NCBI RefSeq assembly: GCF_964026435.1
Contig: NZ_OZ032147.1
Span: 1,178,001-1,242,000, forward strand
Length of the DNA stretch: 64,000 nt
Direction of reading: 5' to 3'
Source of the DNA: Rickettsia endosymbiont of Gonocerus acuteangulatus
GTDB taxonomy: Bacteria; Pseudomonadota; Alphaproteobacteria; Rickettsiales; Rickettsiaceae
The notes under the pieces are model-generated. The model had not been told where the DNA came from. It saw only the letters and a program-made list of their open reading frames with translations, and did not search any database. The position numbers and the translations under genes were made by a program. Every line of letters starts with the position of its first letter. Positions within the stretch are counted from its first letter, which is position 1. Below are positions 19,629 through 31,093 of this stretch, piece after piece.

Positions 19629-20114
19629 TATAATAAAAAATCATATTATAGGTAATAAAGTATTAGATTATGGTTGTGGTGCAGGCAAGTCTACTATTTT
19701 TTTGAAGTCTTTAGGATTAGATGTTACCGGAGTCGATATTAATGAAGAGATGATAAAAATAGCAAACTCTAATGACCCTGTAGGAATATATAATATAATA
19801 AAAAGCGGTAATATTCCGGCGGAAGAAATACATTTGATTTAGTGTTTTCTAGCTGGGTTATGATGGAGGTAGCAAGCAAAGAGGAGCTAGCAAAGATTGC
19901 TAAAGAAATTGCACGAGTTCTAAAAAACGATGGTATCTTTATTATGCTAGTTTGTAATGAGAATACTTATAATAGAGATAGATCTATGTTAGATCAAGCA
20001 AACTTTAAAATATTAAATATACATAAGCCTTTAGGGACTGATCAAGACGGATATAATTGGATAAATGAGAAAATAATATCGCCGTTTAGTATATTTATAG
20101 CACAGAAAATTTAA
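19629..20114 (+). pseudogene. class I SAM methyltransferase remnant
   Basis: The 5' end is missing at the MITE. The first frame gives VLDYGCGAGKST (motif I, SAM binding) and LDVTGVDINEEMI (motif II acidic loop). It hits a stop near 19841, and the next frame continues with FDLVFSSWVMMEV and ARVLKNDGIFIMLVCNEN, the later methyltransferase strands. One frameshift plus truncation means it is dead. The substrate cannot be inferred. Confidence 0.8.
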
Positions 20115-20121
20115 GAGGATT

Positions 20122-20883
20122 ATGTTAGATAATGCTAAATTAATAGATCAGAGTTTAATAGGAACGTGTCAGTATTTTGGGTTACAAGAAAAACAAATAG
20201 ATAAAGCTAAATATTATTTGATTCACACTGGTTGCAATCACCCTTTATGGAATATGGTAGTATTGCCTGAGCAAGTAACAACTGATCAGATGGACCAAAT
20301 GGAGGAAATATTTAGGAAGCAAAAATTACCTTTTGCTTGGTAGATTGATGAGAAAAACTTATCTTCTGGAATGCTTAAGCATTTTGAAATCGGTAATTAT
20401 ACTAATTTCAGTGATGTATCAGGAATGGTTTGTGAACTTAGAAATTATTACGAGCAGCTAGATAATCAAGACATTAGGGTTATTACTGAAATAAAAGAAT
20501 TTAAAAAATGGATTCAGGCACTTGCTCAAAGCTTTGGGTTTAGTGATGATGTTTGTGATATATATTTCAATAAATTATTAAAATATATTGGAGATAATAA
20601 AATATTTATTCCGCTTGCAGCATATGATAGAGATAAAATTATAGCAACTGACTCAATAATTTTTGCAAATAATATTGCAGGTTTTTATAATGGCTCAACC
20701 TTACTGGAATATCGAAGCCGTGGAATCTCAAGCAGTCTATATAAATCTAGGTTTAATATATTAAGAGAAATAGGTGTTGATAAAGCGGTTATACAAACCT
20801 CACCTATGGCAAATGGCCTAGCTCAGAAATTAGGTTTCAAGAAATACACTAATTATAAAATATATTGCCAAATCAAAAATTAA
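20122..20883 (+). pseudogene. GNAT acetyltransferase with a single in-frame TAG
   Basis: One frame of about 253 codons broken only by TAG at 20341. The context reads PFAW-stop-IDEKNLSSGML, where GNAT relatives usually have two tryptophans, so a TGG to TAG change is likely. The C-terminal half has the acetyl-CoA region (GSTLLEYRSRGISSSLYKSR) and LAQKLGFKKYTNYKIY. A GTG-type or ATG restart at 20371 could yield the C-terminal domain alone. Confidence 0.75.
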
Positions 20884-20991
20884 AATAAAAATCATGTAAT
20901 ATAACTATTTAGTTAATATTCTTTCATTTAAATTGACAAAATTTATTTATCAGTTAATTTGATAGTTAGGATTAATTAAAAAAACACCTAT

Positions 20992-21958
20992 ATGTCTAAG
21001 CTTAGAGAACAAATTAGCCTCTCATCTAATGACCCATCAGGAATCGAAGAAATAAAAAAAGTTTTGTCAGAAGATACACACGGAGAATGTTATAAAGAAA
21101 TTTATTCGGATGACTTTAATTCAATAAATCATGATTTTCAAGATCCTCCTGGCAATAATTGTTTACTTATCGCTATAGCAGCGAACAAGAATAAAATAGC
21201 TGAGTTATTAATTGATGACGCACGTAAAAAGCTTGATGATAAAGAATTTCTAGATTTTATTAATTATAGATATAATGACCCGACTAAAAACTCAGTTAGA
21301 ACAGATTGCTATATAAATACTCCATTAACTTTAGCAGCAAAACATGAACAATATGAATTAGTACAAAAATTATTAAATGAGGGGGCTTGATCCTAATGGT
21401 ACAGATCAATATGGTTTTACAGCATTAACTGTATTAACAATGCAGCTAGGATTAGTTTCATCACCTAAAAATCAGGAAATAGTAGAAACTATTAAACTAC
21501 TACAAGATAAAGGAGCTGACCTAAATCAGGTTGATAAATTTAAACATAATGCATCTTACTATTTAGAACATGATTTAAATTCCGGTGAAATACATAGGTT
21601 AAGATTTATAACTGGACCAGATAATATACATCGTAAAACTTTTACTCATTCTACTGCGGTAAATGCATTAATGGTACACAAAGCAAACAATATAAAAGAA
21701 CTTGGTGATACAGTAAATATTTTAGGCAGTGGAGCAACAACAGCAGATGGAGCGATTTATGATTCTTTACGTTGGGGACCAGGTGAATCAACAAAAAAAA
21801 TAGAAGATTACGCAGATGGACGTAGCCTTATTAAGTTTGATGAGAAAGAAAAGAAATTAAAATATTTAACCCCAAAAGAATTTTTTAAATATCCAAATAA
21901 AGATTACAAGAAACAATTTTCCCAAACTGAAGAAGGACAAAATATTAAAAAAGAATAA
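20992..21958 (+). pseudogene. ankyrin-repeat protein with one frameshift
   Basis: The first frame (132 codons) has NCLLIAIAANKNKIAELLID and TPLTLAAKHEQYELVQKLLNEGA, two ankyrin repeats. After a shift near 21385 the second frame continues LDPNGTDQYGFTALTVLT and IKLLQDKGADLNQVDKF, in register with a third repeat. The rest is a unique 110-residue tail. Ankyrin proteins of Rickettsia are candidate secreted effectors. Without the shift the protein would be about 320 aa. Confidence 0.8.
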
Positions 21959-22085
21959 CCGATAATAAAATTAATTGCATCAAACGTTCGTATTGCTCGC
22001 ACAATTTCACATGCACAAAATATTAAAGCATCTAATCAAAAATCTACGGGTATGAGCAGGTAAAATATTTTGTAGTATCGGACTC

Positions 22086-22192
22086 GTCATTGCGAGGAAA
22101 TTACGAAGTAATTGACGAAGCAATCTCAGGAGTTTTATATTGCTTTATGAGATTGCTGCGTCGGTTATTAAAATAACCTCCTTACAATGATG
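22086..22192. repeat. intergenic palindromic repeat (GTCATTGCGAGG type)
   Basis: Begins GTCATTGCGAGGAAATTACG and ends CCTTACAATGATG, with GAAGCAATCTCAGG and GAGATTGCTGCGTC as inner arms. Same family as 13663-13752. It lies just past the 3' end of the FadB-like gene. Confidence 0.75.
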
Positions 22193-22200
22193 AAATATTT

Positions 22201-24354
22201 CTAAATAATCACTTTCAGCTTCTCTATTGTCTTAGGGTCTTTAGCGAGTTCTAAAAATATTTTGCGTTCATATTCCATTAATTCTTCTTCATTTATTTCA
22301 CTATGCTTATCTATAATATTCTGGAACTTACTAAGTACTTTGTTTTGCATATCATCATATTTTGAGTTATCTATTTCTTTCGCTAAATTTATTTTAGGCA
22401 AAGTAAGCTTATGAGGAACTGGCACTATTTTCTTAGGTAATTTTAACTCTAGTGCTTCGTCTAAAATATAATGCTTATTCATATTTATAGAGATATTTTC
22501 TATACTGTAATCTGCTTTAAAATAATCCGCTGAACTTGATTTATTTTGCTCTAAAATATTTCTGATATTTCTAATTAATTTAGCTTTATCACCTTTGCTT
22601 CTTACAAACATTTCGGTAATTCCGCCCCAACCTGGCACTAGACCAACACCAAGCTCCACAAGTCCGGCATTTAAATCTACATTTGCAACAATATGGCTTA
22701 AATGCAGCAATATTTCACACCCACCGCCAAGTGCTACACCTTTCGCAGCACTAATAATATGAGCCACAGAATATTTTAAATGTAGCATAGTTTGCTGCCC
22801 TACTTTTAGCAAATTCTCTAAATCATGGAAATTTTCATCTTCAATATATGAAAGTAGCATCTTTAAATCTGCTCCAGCTGAGAAATTATTACCTTGCGGG
22901 TAGATATATAGATGCTTTCCCTGCTCTTCTGCTTTTGTTGCTGATTCTTGCAGTAAATAGAACACATCATGATTTAGACAATTCATTTTCGTAGTAATAA
23001 CAAAAACTAGATTTTCTTTATAATTTAACAGCTTTGCCGAATCATTTTCCAAAACTATTTTACTTTCCTTTAAAATATCTTTATGGGCATTAAATTTCTG
23101 TTTATCGATTTTTTGATATTCTTTATTTACTAAATATGGTGGAAGCGATATTGAATTTGCATTTTTAACTATTAAATCCCAGCCATTTTTAGCTTGTGAA
23201 GTTAGCAATTCGAATGGTCCATATTTCCAGCTATAACCAAGTTTCATAGCCGCATCAATATCATAAATATTATCGGTAACTGATGGCACTAAGCTTGCTA
23301 AATAAAGATAAAATTCTGTAATAATCTCATTAAAAAACTTACCATAAACCGAATTACTAGCAAGTAGCTCATCAAGACTATTAAATGAAATATCAGCTTT
23401 CTGGGCAGGCTTATATGATAGATCGCCTATATTTATAACTTCCTTAGTTTTTTTGCCATTTACTATTGATAAGCGATAAAAACCGCCTCCACCTTTACGC
23501 CCTATTAATTTCTGCTCAATCATCTTATCTAGTGAAGGAATATTTACATATATTTTATGATAGGCATCATCGCTAGGCAGGCTAGCTAGCAGCGAGCTAG
23601 AAATTAGCTTCATCACATCATGACCAATTAGGTCATATAGCCCAAAAATTCCAGTACTTGGCAAACCTAAACATGACGTAAAAATTTTATCTATAGTCAC
23701 AAAATCAAGCTTTTCGGCTATTGCTTTTCTGGCTACTAACTCAAGTAAAAAACACCCTACTCTATTGGCAATAAAGCCAGACGTATCGTTACATTTTACT
23801 ATAGTCTTACCAAGGGTCTTTATTAAAAACCCTGAAACTCTATCTATTATTTCAGGTTTTACTACTGGGTCGATGATTAACTCAAGAAGCTCCATATATC
23901 TTGGCGGATTGAAGAAATGCGTAATGACAAACCGAGATTTAATATCCTCTGGTAAGTTTTCTTTTAGCCTCTTAAGCGGCAGAGTAGAAGTATTAGAGGC
24001 TATGATTACATCTTTTTTAAGATAAGGGATAATTTTGTTATATAATTGGTGTTTGATTTCTAGCTTCTCAACAATAACTTCAATTACTAAATCACATTCC
24101 TTAATTAGATCTAAATTATGCTCTAAATTACCGATAGTAATTAAATTTACTTTATCAGGAAAAGTTAAAGGAGGTGGTTTTTGTTTATGCAAATTCTCTA
24201 TAGCAATTTTTAATATTTTATTTGGGTCATCTGAATTTTTATCAGCAATATCAAGCAATACAACTTGATGAGATGAATTAGCAATCAAAGCAGCGATCCC
24301 TGACCCCATCACCCCTGAACCGATAACACAAACCTTTTTTATTTCATTTTGCAT
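22201..24354 (-). CDS. FadB-like 3-hydroxyacyl-CoA dehydrogenase / enoyl-CoA hydratase
   Basis: 717 aa. The dehydrogenase comes first: Rossmann motif [13 protein letters not shown] (residues 12-24), [14 protein letters not shown] with the catalytic His, and [10 protein letters not shown] hydratase/isomerase domain occupies about residues 430-717, with [10 protein letters not shown] (oxyanion hole) and [13 protein letters not shown] and [13 protein letters not shown] carrying the two acidic residues. The domain order is the reverse of E. coli FadB, as in related alphaproteobacterial fusions. Role: the two middle steps of fatty acid beta-oxidation, or the reverse. Intact, probably monocistronic. 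Confidence 0.9.
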   Translation of the reverse strand: MQNEIKKVCVIGSGVMGSGIAALIANSSHQVVLLDIADKNSDDPNKILKIAIENLHKQKPPPLTFPDKVNLITIGNLEHNLDLIKECDLVIEVIVEKLEIKHQLYNKIIPYLKKDVIIASNTSTLPLKRLKENLPEDIKSRFVITHFFNPPRYMELLELIIDPVVKPEIIDRVSGFLIKTLGKTIVKCNDTSGFIANRVGCFLLELVARKAIAEKLDFVTIDKIFTSCLGLPSTGIFGLYDLIGHDVMKLISSSLLASLPSDDAYHKIYVNIPSLDKMIEQKLIGRKGGGGFYRLSIVNGKKTKEVINIGDLSYKPAQKADISFNSLDELLASNSVYGKFFNEIITEFYLYLASLVPSVTDNIYDIDAAMKLGYSWKYGPFELLTSQAKNGWDLIVKNANSISLPPYLVNKEYQKIDKQKFNAHKDILKESKIVLENDSAKLLNYKENLVFVITTKMNCLNHDVFYLLQESATKAEEQGKHLYIYPQGNNFSAGADLKMLLSYIEDENFHDLENLLKVGQQTMLHLKYSVAHIISAAKGVALGGGCEILLHLSHIVANVDLNAGLVELGVGLVPGWGGITEMFVRSKGDKAKLIRNIRNILEQNKSSSADYFKADYSIENISINMNKHYILDEALELKLPKKIVPVPHKLTLPKINLAKEIDNSKYDDMQNKVLSKFQNIIDKHSEINEEELMEYERKIFLELAKDPKTIEKLKVII

Positions 24355-24425
24355 AAACTACTCCTGTTATTCTAATTTCCTTATATCATTTCCGCTTAGG
24401 TAAGGTCTTGTTGTATGAATTCAAT

Positions 24426-24542
24426 GTCATTCTTAGCAACGGTGGGAATCCAGAAAAAAATAAATATAAATACATCAAAACTTAAAAAATAAAGCTCGAT
24501 TTATCTCGCTTTATTTTAGATTCCCGCCTACGCGGGAATGAC
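24426..24542. repeat. 117-bp palindromic repeat (GTCATTCCCGCG type)
   Basis: Same family as 15765-15880, with arms GTCATTCTTAGCAACGGTGGGAATCC and GGATTCCCGCCTACGCGGGAATGAC. Upstream of the FadB-like gene. Confidence 0.88.
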
Positions 24543-24607
24543 ATAAGAGCCACGAGATGACAGAGACGAAAGTGGTCTCCACAAGCAAGCCTCTTCACAA
24601 TGACGTT

Positions 24608-24692
24608 TTATGTCATCGCCACAGACACTACCTTAACCTCTTTTGCTCCTGCTGCTCGCAATATTTTACTGCATTCATTTATAGTAACACCG
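24608..24692 (-). pseudogene. ComF C-terminal fragment stranded next to IS30
   Basis: The minus-strand frame from the IS30 edge reads GVTINECSKILRAAGAKEVK then VVSVAMT-stop. This is the usual end of ComF phosphoribosyltransferases, directly after the DDVxTTG PRPP loop. Only 27 codons remain. The comF gene at 31780 has an unrelated tail after the same loop, so the two may be parts of one rearranged gene. Confidence 0.65.
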
Positions 24693-24722
24693 TGAAAATT
24701 CAAGGACTAAGTAGAACAAAAC

Positions 24723-25697
24723 CTATAAATTTTCTGCCCAAATTTCATTGGGGGTTTTATAACCAAAAATCTTTCTTGGCATGTTATTTAAAATCTCAGC
24801 AACATTGTCAAGACCTCTTTGTGTAACGGTAGTAATATCTGTATTTTTAGGTAAAATTCTATGAATCATAGAATTCATTTTTTCCACTAATGCTTTTTGT
24901 CTAGGGCGGTATGGATCACAAAAGAAAGTTTGAAACCCAGATAGTCTATAGGCAACATGCCCCACAAACTCTTTGCCATTATCCATAGTAATAGTCTTTC
25001 TCACACTATTTGGAAGAGTTTTTATCTTTCTTAAAAAACCATTGGTAACTGTTGTAGCTCTCTTGGAGTTATTCAGCACTAAAATAATCTTTTGACTCTT
25101 TTTATCCACCAGTGCACCAATATTCATACTTTGATTACCTTTATGAAATGTAAGATCTGCCTCAAAATTCCCTACTTCTACCTTTTTCGTAGCTATTGCA
25201 TCACGCTGATGTATTGAGATCCTTTGTGGTATAATGATCCTTTGACGCCTCTTCCCTCTTTCTTGCCTTTTATATCTTTTAGAAGGTAAATAGCTATATA
25301 ACTTTAATTTAGCTGCTACTGCAGAAGTGTAAACAAATCTATATATACTTTCTGTACTGATACACAAAGCTGTATTTTTGTCTAGTTTTAACTTTCCGGC
25401 TATAGCATCCGGCGACCATTTCTTGCGAATCATAGCATTTTTAATATAATCTAACAACATAGGGTTCTTTTCTATTTTTAATAACTCTTGCTGATACATC
25501 CTGTTTTCATATTTTTCCTGAGCAACACAAGGCATATACTTATCTTTTACCTTATTTCTTTTTAGCTCCATACTAATAGCGCTTTTAGACCTCGTAAGAT
25601 GTTGTGCTATCTTATTAATACTGACTCCTAGGTCATACATTCTTTTTATCTCATATCTCTCTTCTCGAGATAAGTGTCTATATTTTCTGTTCATCAT
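24723..25697 (-). CDS. IS30 family transposase, intact
   Basis: 324 aa. The N-terminal HTH_38 has LSREERYEIKRMYDLG and INKIAQHLTRSKSAIS. The rve/DDE core shows EVGNFEADLTFHKG (Asp), KTITMDNGKEFVGH (Asp) and QKALVEKMNSMI (Glu). The HTH and core are the usual length. Start MMNRKYRHL lies close to the right end of the element. A diverged second version is at 30058. Confidence 0.93.
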   Translation of the reverse strand: MMNRKYRHLSREERYEIKRMYDLGVSINKIAQHLTRSKSAISMELKRNKVKDKYMPCVAQEKYENRMYQQELLKIEKNPMLLDYIKNAMIRKKWSPDAIAGKLKLDKNTALCISTESIYRFVYTSAVAAKLKLYSYLPSKRYKRQERGKRRQRIIIPQRISIHQRDAIATKKVEVGNFEADLTFHKGNQSMNIGALVDKKSQKIILVLNNSKRATTVTNGFLRKIKTLPNSVRKTITMDNGKEFVGHVAYRLSGFQTFFCDPYRPRQKALVEKMNSMIHRILPKNTDITTVTQRGLDNVAEILNNMPRKIFGYKTPNEIWAENL

Positions 25698-25743
25698 TAC
25701 CTATTTAAAATCTTATTATTTTAAATAGGTTCTGTTCTACTTA

Positions 25744-26704
25744 TAGCATAAGTCATTAAGGTACTGACAGAGCGAGAGTATCATGTTATAGTAAGCAAAT
25801 ATTAACAAGCATGTAAAGAGATATGGCACGAGCATATGCAATAGAACTAAGACTAAGAGTTATAAAAGCTGTAGAAGCAGGGATACGAATAAGTAAGGTA
25901 AGTAAATTATTTAATGTAAGTCGTGATACTATATATAAATGGAAAAAATTAAAAGATAAGCAAGGTACTTTAGAAGCAGCAACTGGTTATCAGAAAGGAC
26001 ATAGTCATAAGATAAAAGATTCAGAATCTTTTAAAGAATTTTTTAAAGCTAATATGAATAAAACATCAAAGGAGTTAGCAAAGCAATGGGGTAATATTGC
26101 ATCTGTAACTATTTTAAGACAAATCAGAAAACTTGGCTATAGCTATAAAAAAACTCATTTTCATCCGAAAAGAGATATTAAATTAAGAAATGAATTTATA
26201 GCAAAGATACAAACCATCACAAAAGACAAATTAGTATATCTTGATGAATCTGGAATAGAGGATAATGCTTGCAAAGAGTATGGATGGAGCATTATAGGAC
26301 AAAGGTGTTATGGAGAAAAGGTGTATCAACATAAATTTAGAATAAGTATGATAGCTGGTCTTTGTAATGGTAATCTTATTGCTCCTGTAATATTTGAAGG
26401 TAATTGTAATACAGAGGTCTTTAAAACTTATATTAGAGATGTATTAATTACAGAATTACAACCTGGGCAAACCGTTATTATGGATAACATTAATTTTCAT
26501 AAAAATTCTAAAGTTAAAGAGTTCATTGAATCCGTTGGTTGTACCATATTGTATTTACCAACTTACTCTCCTGATTTAAATCCTATAGAGCATTACTGGT
26601 TTAAGATAAAAAATGAAATTAGGAAAGTTGTAGGAGATTTTGAAACATTTTATGATGCTGTTTTTAATACTATTAAATTGTCAGTATCTTAATGATTTAT
26701 GCTA
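25744..26704 (+). mobile_element. IS630 subfamily A, copy 2 (961 bp)
   Basis: Inserted in the right terminal region of the IS30 copy with the target TA doubled (25742-25743, 26705-26706). The empty IS30 site reads CTACTTACTTATAG in other copies, confirming the boundaries. Confidence 0.95.
25823..26692 (+). CDS. IS630 transposase (subfamily A), intact
   Basis: 289 aa, differing from the 2130 copy by one residue seen (KEFIESV for KELIESV). Helix-turn-helix plus DDE core as described there. Uninterrupted frame with the A7 tract. Confidence 0.94.
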   Translation: MARAYAIELRLRVIKAVEAGIRISKVSKLFNVSRDTIYKWKKLKDKQGTLEAATGYQKGHSHKIKDSESFKEFFKANMNKTSKELAKQWGNIASVTILRQIRKLGYSYKKTHFHPKRDIKLRNEFIAKIQTITKDKLVYLDESGIEDNACKEYGWSIIGQRCYGEKVYQHKFRISMIAGLCNGNLIAPVIFEGNCNTEVFKTYIRDVLITELQPGQTVIMDNINFHKNSKVKEFIESVGCTILYLPTYSPDLNPIEHYWFKIKNEIRKVVGDFETFYDAVFNTIKLSVS

Positions 26705-26721
26705 TACTTATAGTATTTTCA

Positions 26722-27394
26722 GTCACGATGCAGCAAAAAAAGCTGTAGAGCTTGCAAAGAAAAGAGAAGTTGCTGCCATTATGAAAGGGTCTCTGCATAC
26801 TGACGAGCTTATGTCAGCAGTAGTTCATAAAGAAAACGGCTTGCGTACCGAACGCCGAATAAGCCATGCTTTCTTAATGGCAGTGGCTACTTTCCCTAAA
26901 CCTTTTATTATTACCGATGCTGCTATTAATATCCGCCCTACTTTAGAAGATAAGCGTGATATAGTGCAGAATGCTATAGATTTAATGCATATCCTAAAAG
27001 AAGATAAGCAGGTTAGAGTTGCAGTATTATCGGCTGTTGAGACTGTTACTTCCGCAATCCCCACTACTCTTGATGCAGCTAGCTTATCTAAGATGGTATA
27101 TCGTGGACAAATTATCAACGCTATAGTTGATGGTCCTCTTGCTTTTGACAATGCTATATCTTTATTTGCGGCAGAGGCAAAAGGCATTAGCTCATCTGTT
27201 TCAGGAAATGCTGATATATTAGTGGTTCCGGATCTTGAGTCGGGTAACATGCTTGCAAAGCAGCTTAAATATTTAGGTCAAGCAGTTATGGCTGGTATCG
27301 TACTTGGAGCTAAAGTGCCGATTATTCTAACCAGCAGATCCGACCCTATGGATATGCGTGTGATTTCTTGCGTACTTGCTTCGTTTATTTATAA
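26722..27394 (+). pseudogene. pta: phosphate acetyl/butyryltransferase fragment
   Basis: About 224 codons of a PTA_PTB-type enzyme: AAIMKGSLHTDELM, RRISHAFLM, IITDAAINIRPT and, near the end, LTSRSDPMDMRVISC, the phosphate/CoA-site signature. The N-terminal third ends at IS30 and the last codons at a MITE. Pta makes acetyl phosphate from acetyl-CoA and normally pairs with acetate kinase; an ackA start stub lies at 35928 next to another IS30 end. The usual family length is over 300 residues, so this is nonfunctional. Confidence 0.88.
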
Positions 27395-27520
27395 CAAAAC
27401 TTACGCTATGTTTGATATAATTCCTATAAATTAAAGGATATTATAAAGTGATGCACTGTAAAAACATAGCTTTGTAGTAAGGGTTTTTAGCATATTTGCT
27501 ATAACATAGCGTAAGTTTTG
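27395..27520. mobile_element. 126-bp MITE, subfamily B, copy 6
   Basis: Same 16-bp ends, but the interior differs from the common form (TTCCTATAAATTAAAGG, GTGATGCACTGTAAAAACATAG). Only one other copy of this form is present, at 57615. The flanks show TATAA on each side, one base longer than the usual duplication, and the right TATAA abuts the next element. Confidence 0.88.
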
Positions 27521-27525
27521 TATAA

Positions 27526-28634
27526 CAAAACTTACGCTATGTTTGGTTCTAAATATCGTAAAGATGGAGAACGCAGCTGTTGTTGCATATAGTCATCTAA
27601 AAGCCCTAACTTTATTTGGTAAACCGTTTTACCGATTGTATTTGCAGTCCTTTTGAGAAATGCCCAAACTAAAAATGCACAACTAATATGATTACGTTGA
27701 ATACGCTGTTTCCTGCATTGACAACGTTCTATCCCGTAAGTTGCTTAATTTCTCTGTGCATGCTCTCAATTACCCATCGAAAGCCACACTCATCTTGTGC
27801 AGCTTTAGAAGATTTGTGAGTTTTGTTATTGGTAACAACATACTCAACTCTGTTGGTAGGAACAGTAAATTTAAACAAATTAACATGCTTATTTTTAGCA
27901 AAGCCTTTTATATGAATCTCTACTCCATGCCTGATCTCTTCATCTAAAAATGTCAACTCTTTTACAGCTTTATAAGGTTTAGAATCGTGCGTTTTACTAA
28001 CGTTTCTATTGGCTTTAATAGGGGCATAATAATATTTCCCCAGAGAGTCAACATGTTGCATAATTTTGTGTGTAGAATACCATGTGTCAAAAAGTACTGT
28101 TTGAAAAGGAATCTTCTTGCTATAAACAGCATTATTTAACATGTTTAATAGGTGTTCTAGTTTTGTTGCTCCATCATGATCAGGTGCAAAAATTCGATAA
28201 TCTATTACCCAAAACTTATTAATATCAGGGTTATAATATACCAGACTCACTACTCCTATACCTTTAGTAACTCTACCTGTAGCTCCACTGTACTGCGATC
28301 TTGCAATTTCTATTTGCTTCGTATTCCTTTTATTTAAAACCGTATCATCAAATATTGTATATCCATTAGATGAAAAAATAACATCATTCTTGATGTGTTC
28401 CCATAACAAAGAAGGTGTATATTTTTCATTCCTTAAAAATCTATTAATAACATCATGACTACATTTCTTTGCATGTTCAGCGTAGTAGGTTAAACTATAA
28501 TTCTTTTGGCTAACTATTAAAAATTGACAATAATCTGTCCTATTAATTGGTATTGCTTGCAACTTTATCCTCTTTGACATGTTTAATTATTTTTACAATA
28601 ATTTATCACTTTTTTACTCATAGCGTAAGTTTTG
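27526..28634 (-). mobile_element. IS701-like element, copy 4 (1109 bp)
   Basis: Complete ends. One base shorter than the 47397 copy owing to a deletion in the transposase gene. Flanks ATAA and ATGT do not match. Confidence 0.92.
27532..28580 (-). pseudogene. IS701-like transposase with one-base deletion
   Basis: Reads normally from MSKRIKLQAI to REIKQLTG, then loses the frame because the tract CCCAGTAAG of other copies is CCCGTAAG here (about 27734). The catalytic residues are all before the shift, but the last 65 codons are out of frame. Substitutions FTFLDEE and VPTNRV are specific to this copy. Confidence 0.85.
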
Positions 28635-30027
28635 ATGTTAAGGATATAAATTTATGAGTAAGGAAAGTTTGAAGTCGTCTATTAATTCGCCTGAAGGGGT
28701 TAATGTACAAAATCCTGAACCTGTACAAGAGCAGGAACAACCAGCACCCTCAAATCCCCAAGAAGAGAAAAAAACAAGGAAAATATTAAAGGATGATCCT
28801 AAACTTAAAGGCACAAGAATGGCACGAGCTGGAGCTACCGCTGAGGCAGGATATCATGTAACTGCAGGGGTAGTTAAAGGAGTAGGTAAAATTGCTGCAC
28901 ATGATATTGTCGGCGGTGTTGAGCATATAGTAGAAGGATTAGCTAAAGGCGGATCTAAAGTAGCAACAGCTGTTTCAAAAGCAGCTGATCCACTTGATAA
29001 AGCTCGGAAAGGTGGAAAAATTAAGAAAGAAGGACAGCATAGTCCTGGCTTATATGATAAAGCTCTTAATAAAATTAGAACTAGTGTGTCTGGTGGTAAT
29101 ACGATAGCAGATGGTTTAGATAAAACGTATAAGGTAATATCAAGCAAAGGTACTAAAAGAATTCTTAAAGTAGGCGGTGCTATTAGTTTAGTAGTATTAA
29201 ATCCAACGCTATAGGTGTCGGTATTGCAGCACTTTCTCTAACTGCTGTGGCATATAACGTTACGAAAGAAACACTTGAAGTGCGAGAGGACAAAAAATTA
29301 GATAGAGAAAAAACTGCTTTAGAAAGTATTAAAGGAGCTAAAGCACAGCAACTTAATAAGGTATTGGAAGCTAAAGAAAATATAGCTAAAGATGCTCCGA
29401 ATTTACAAAAGTTTTTAGATACTAAAATACCAGATATTTATAAAAATCCGCCTGAACCTTCACCTGATAAAACTTTTGAAGGTGGGTGGGCTAAACAATT
29501 TGTAAAATCAGTGCGTGATACTACTTTAGAAGCGGCATCTTTATTTGCTGATGGAATAGCTACCGGAAGTATAGGTGGTATTGCATTTGCAGCAACAGCA
29601 GCTTTTGTTAATATTACGGGTGAAGTGGACTCGAATATAGTACATATGGAGAGGGGAAACGATAAAAAAAATAAAATAAAAAAATAAAAGTAATCCCCGC
29701 CGCAAGCAGCGGGGTATTTTAGAAGAAAGCTAGCTGATGATCCTCATGCAGTTTCTGATATTCCTTGCCTTGGTTTTTTACGTATTTTCCTATCATATTC
29801 TCATTTCCATGCTTACCTACCGTACTCGTAAAATATCCATCAGTCCAAAATTCTCCACCCCATAATTGTTTCTTTACCTGTGGACACTGTCTAAATATTT
29901 GACGAGCTGTAACACTTTTAATTGTTGTTACTATTTTTGTTACGCTATAGGTTGGTACAGATTGTACCAAAAAATGGACATGATCTTCATCAACCCCTAT
30001 TTCTAAAAATTTTATTTGATATCTCTT

Positions 30028-31093
30028 TGAAAATTCAAGGACTAAGTAGAACAAAACCTATAAATTTTCTGCCCAAATTTCATTGGGGGTTTTATAACCA
30101 AAAATCTTTCTTGGCATGTTATTTAAAATCTCAGCAATATTGTCAAGACCTCTTTGTGTAACGGTTGTAATATCTGTATTTTTAGGTAAAATTCTATGAA
30201 TCATAGAATTCATTTTCTCCACTAGTGCTTTTTGTCTAGGGCGGTATGGATCACAAAAGAAAGTTTGAAACCCAGATAGTCTATAAGCAAGATGCCCTAC
30301 AAACTCTTTGCCATTATCCATAGTAATAGTCTTTCTAACACTACTTGGCAGCGTTTTGATCTTTTTTAAAAACCCAGTGGTAACTGTTTTAGCTCTTTTG
30401 GAGTTATTCAGCACTAAAATAATCTTTTGACTCTTTTTATCCACCAGCACACCGATATTCATACTTTGATTACCTTTATGAAATGTAAGATCTGCCTCAA
30501 AATGCCCTACTTCTAGCTTTTGCATTGCTATTGCATCACGCTGATGTATTGAGATCCTTTGTGGTATAATGATCCTTTGATGCCTTGTCCCCCTTTCTTG
30601 CCTTTTATATCTTTTAGACGGTAAATAGCTATATAACTTTAATTTAGCTGCAACTGGAGAAGTGTAGACAAATCTATATATACTTTCTGTACTGATACAA
30701 CAAGCTGTATTTTTGTCCAGTTTTAACTTTCCGGCTATAGCATCCGGTGACCATTTCTTGTGAATCATAGCATTTTTGATATAATTTAACAAAATAGGTA
30801 ACTTCTCTATTTTTAATAACTCTTGCTGATGCATCCTTTTTTTATATTGTTCCTGAGCAACACAAGGCATATACTTACCTTTTACTTTATTTCTTTTTAG
30901 CTCCATACTAATAGTGCTTTTAGACCTCGTAAGATGTTGTGCTATCTTGTTAATACTGACTCCTAGGTCATACATTCTTTTTATTTCATATCTCTCTTCG
31001 CGAGATAAGTGTCTATATTTTCTGTTCATCATTACCTATTTAAAATCTTATTATTTTAAATAAGTTTTGTTCTACTTACTTATAGTATTTTCA
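30028..31093 (-). mobile_element. IS30 family element, diverged copy
   Basis: 1066 bp, ends TGAAAATTC and GTATTTTCA, with a 3-bp duplication of CTT in the IS200 host. The cleanest IS30 insertion in the window. Confidence 0.94.
30058..31032 (-). CDS. IS30 transposase, diverged intact version
   Basis: 324 aa, with the same domain plan as the 24723 protein but many substitutions (KGKYMPCVAQEQYKKRMHQ, SPVAAKLK, MQKLEVGHFEADL). All catalytic residues are present. Its right-end sequence (TTAAATAAGTTTTGTTC) matches the fragment at 47289, so at least two IS30 lineages have been active here. Confidence 0.93.
   Translation of the reverse strand: MMNRKYRHLSREERYEIKRMYDLGVSINKIAQHLTRSKSTISMELKRNKVKGKYMPCVAQEQYKKRMHQQELLKIEKLPILLNYIKNAMIHKKWSPDAIAGKLKLDKNTACCISTESIYRFVYTSPVAAKLKLYSYLPSKRYKRQERGTRHQRIIIPQRISIHQRDAIAMQKLEVGHFEADLTFHKGNQSMNIGVLVDKKSQKIILVLNNSKRAKTVTTGFLKKIKTLPSSVRKTITMDNGKEFVGHLAYRLSGFQTFFCDPYRPRQKALVEKMNSMIHRILPKNTDITTVTQRGLDNIAEILNNMPRKIFGYKTPNEIWAENL

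Larger units (their letters stand above)
24693..26721 (-). mobile_element. IS30 family element carrying an IS630 (1066 bp without it)
   Basis: Ends TGAAAATTC and GTATTTTCA form the short inverted repeat. The IS630 copy sits in the right end at a TA. The flanks do not share a target repeat: comF debris lies on the left and pta debris on the right, so this copy marks a rearrangement junction rather than a simple insertion. Confidence 0.88.

Noticed and set aside
24557-24826. 89-codon plus-strand frame before the pta fragment
   Set aside because: It crosses the comF tail (opposite strand) and the IS30 end, so it is chimeric and not a gene.
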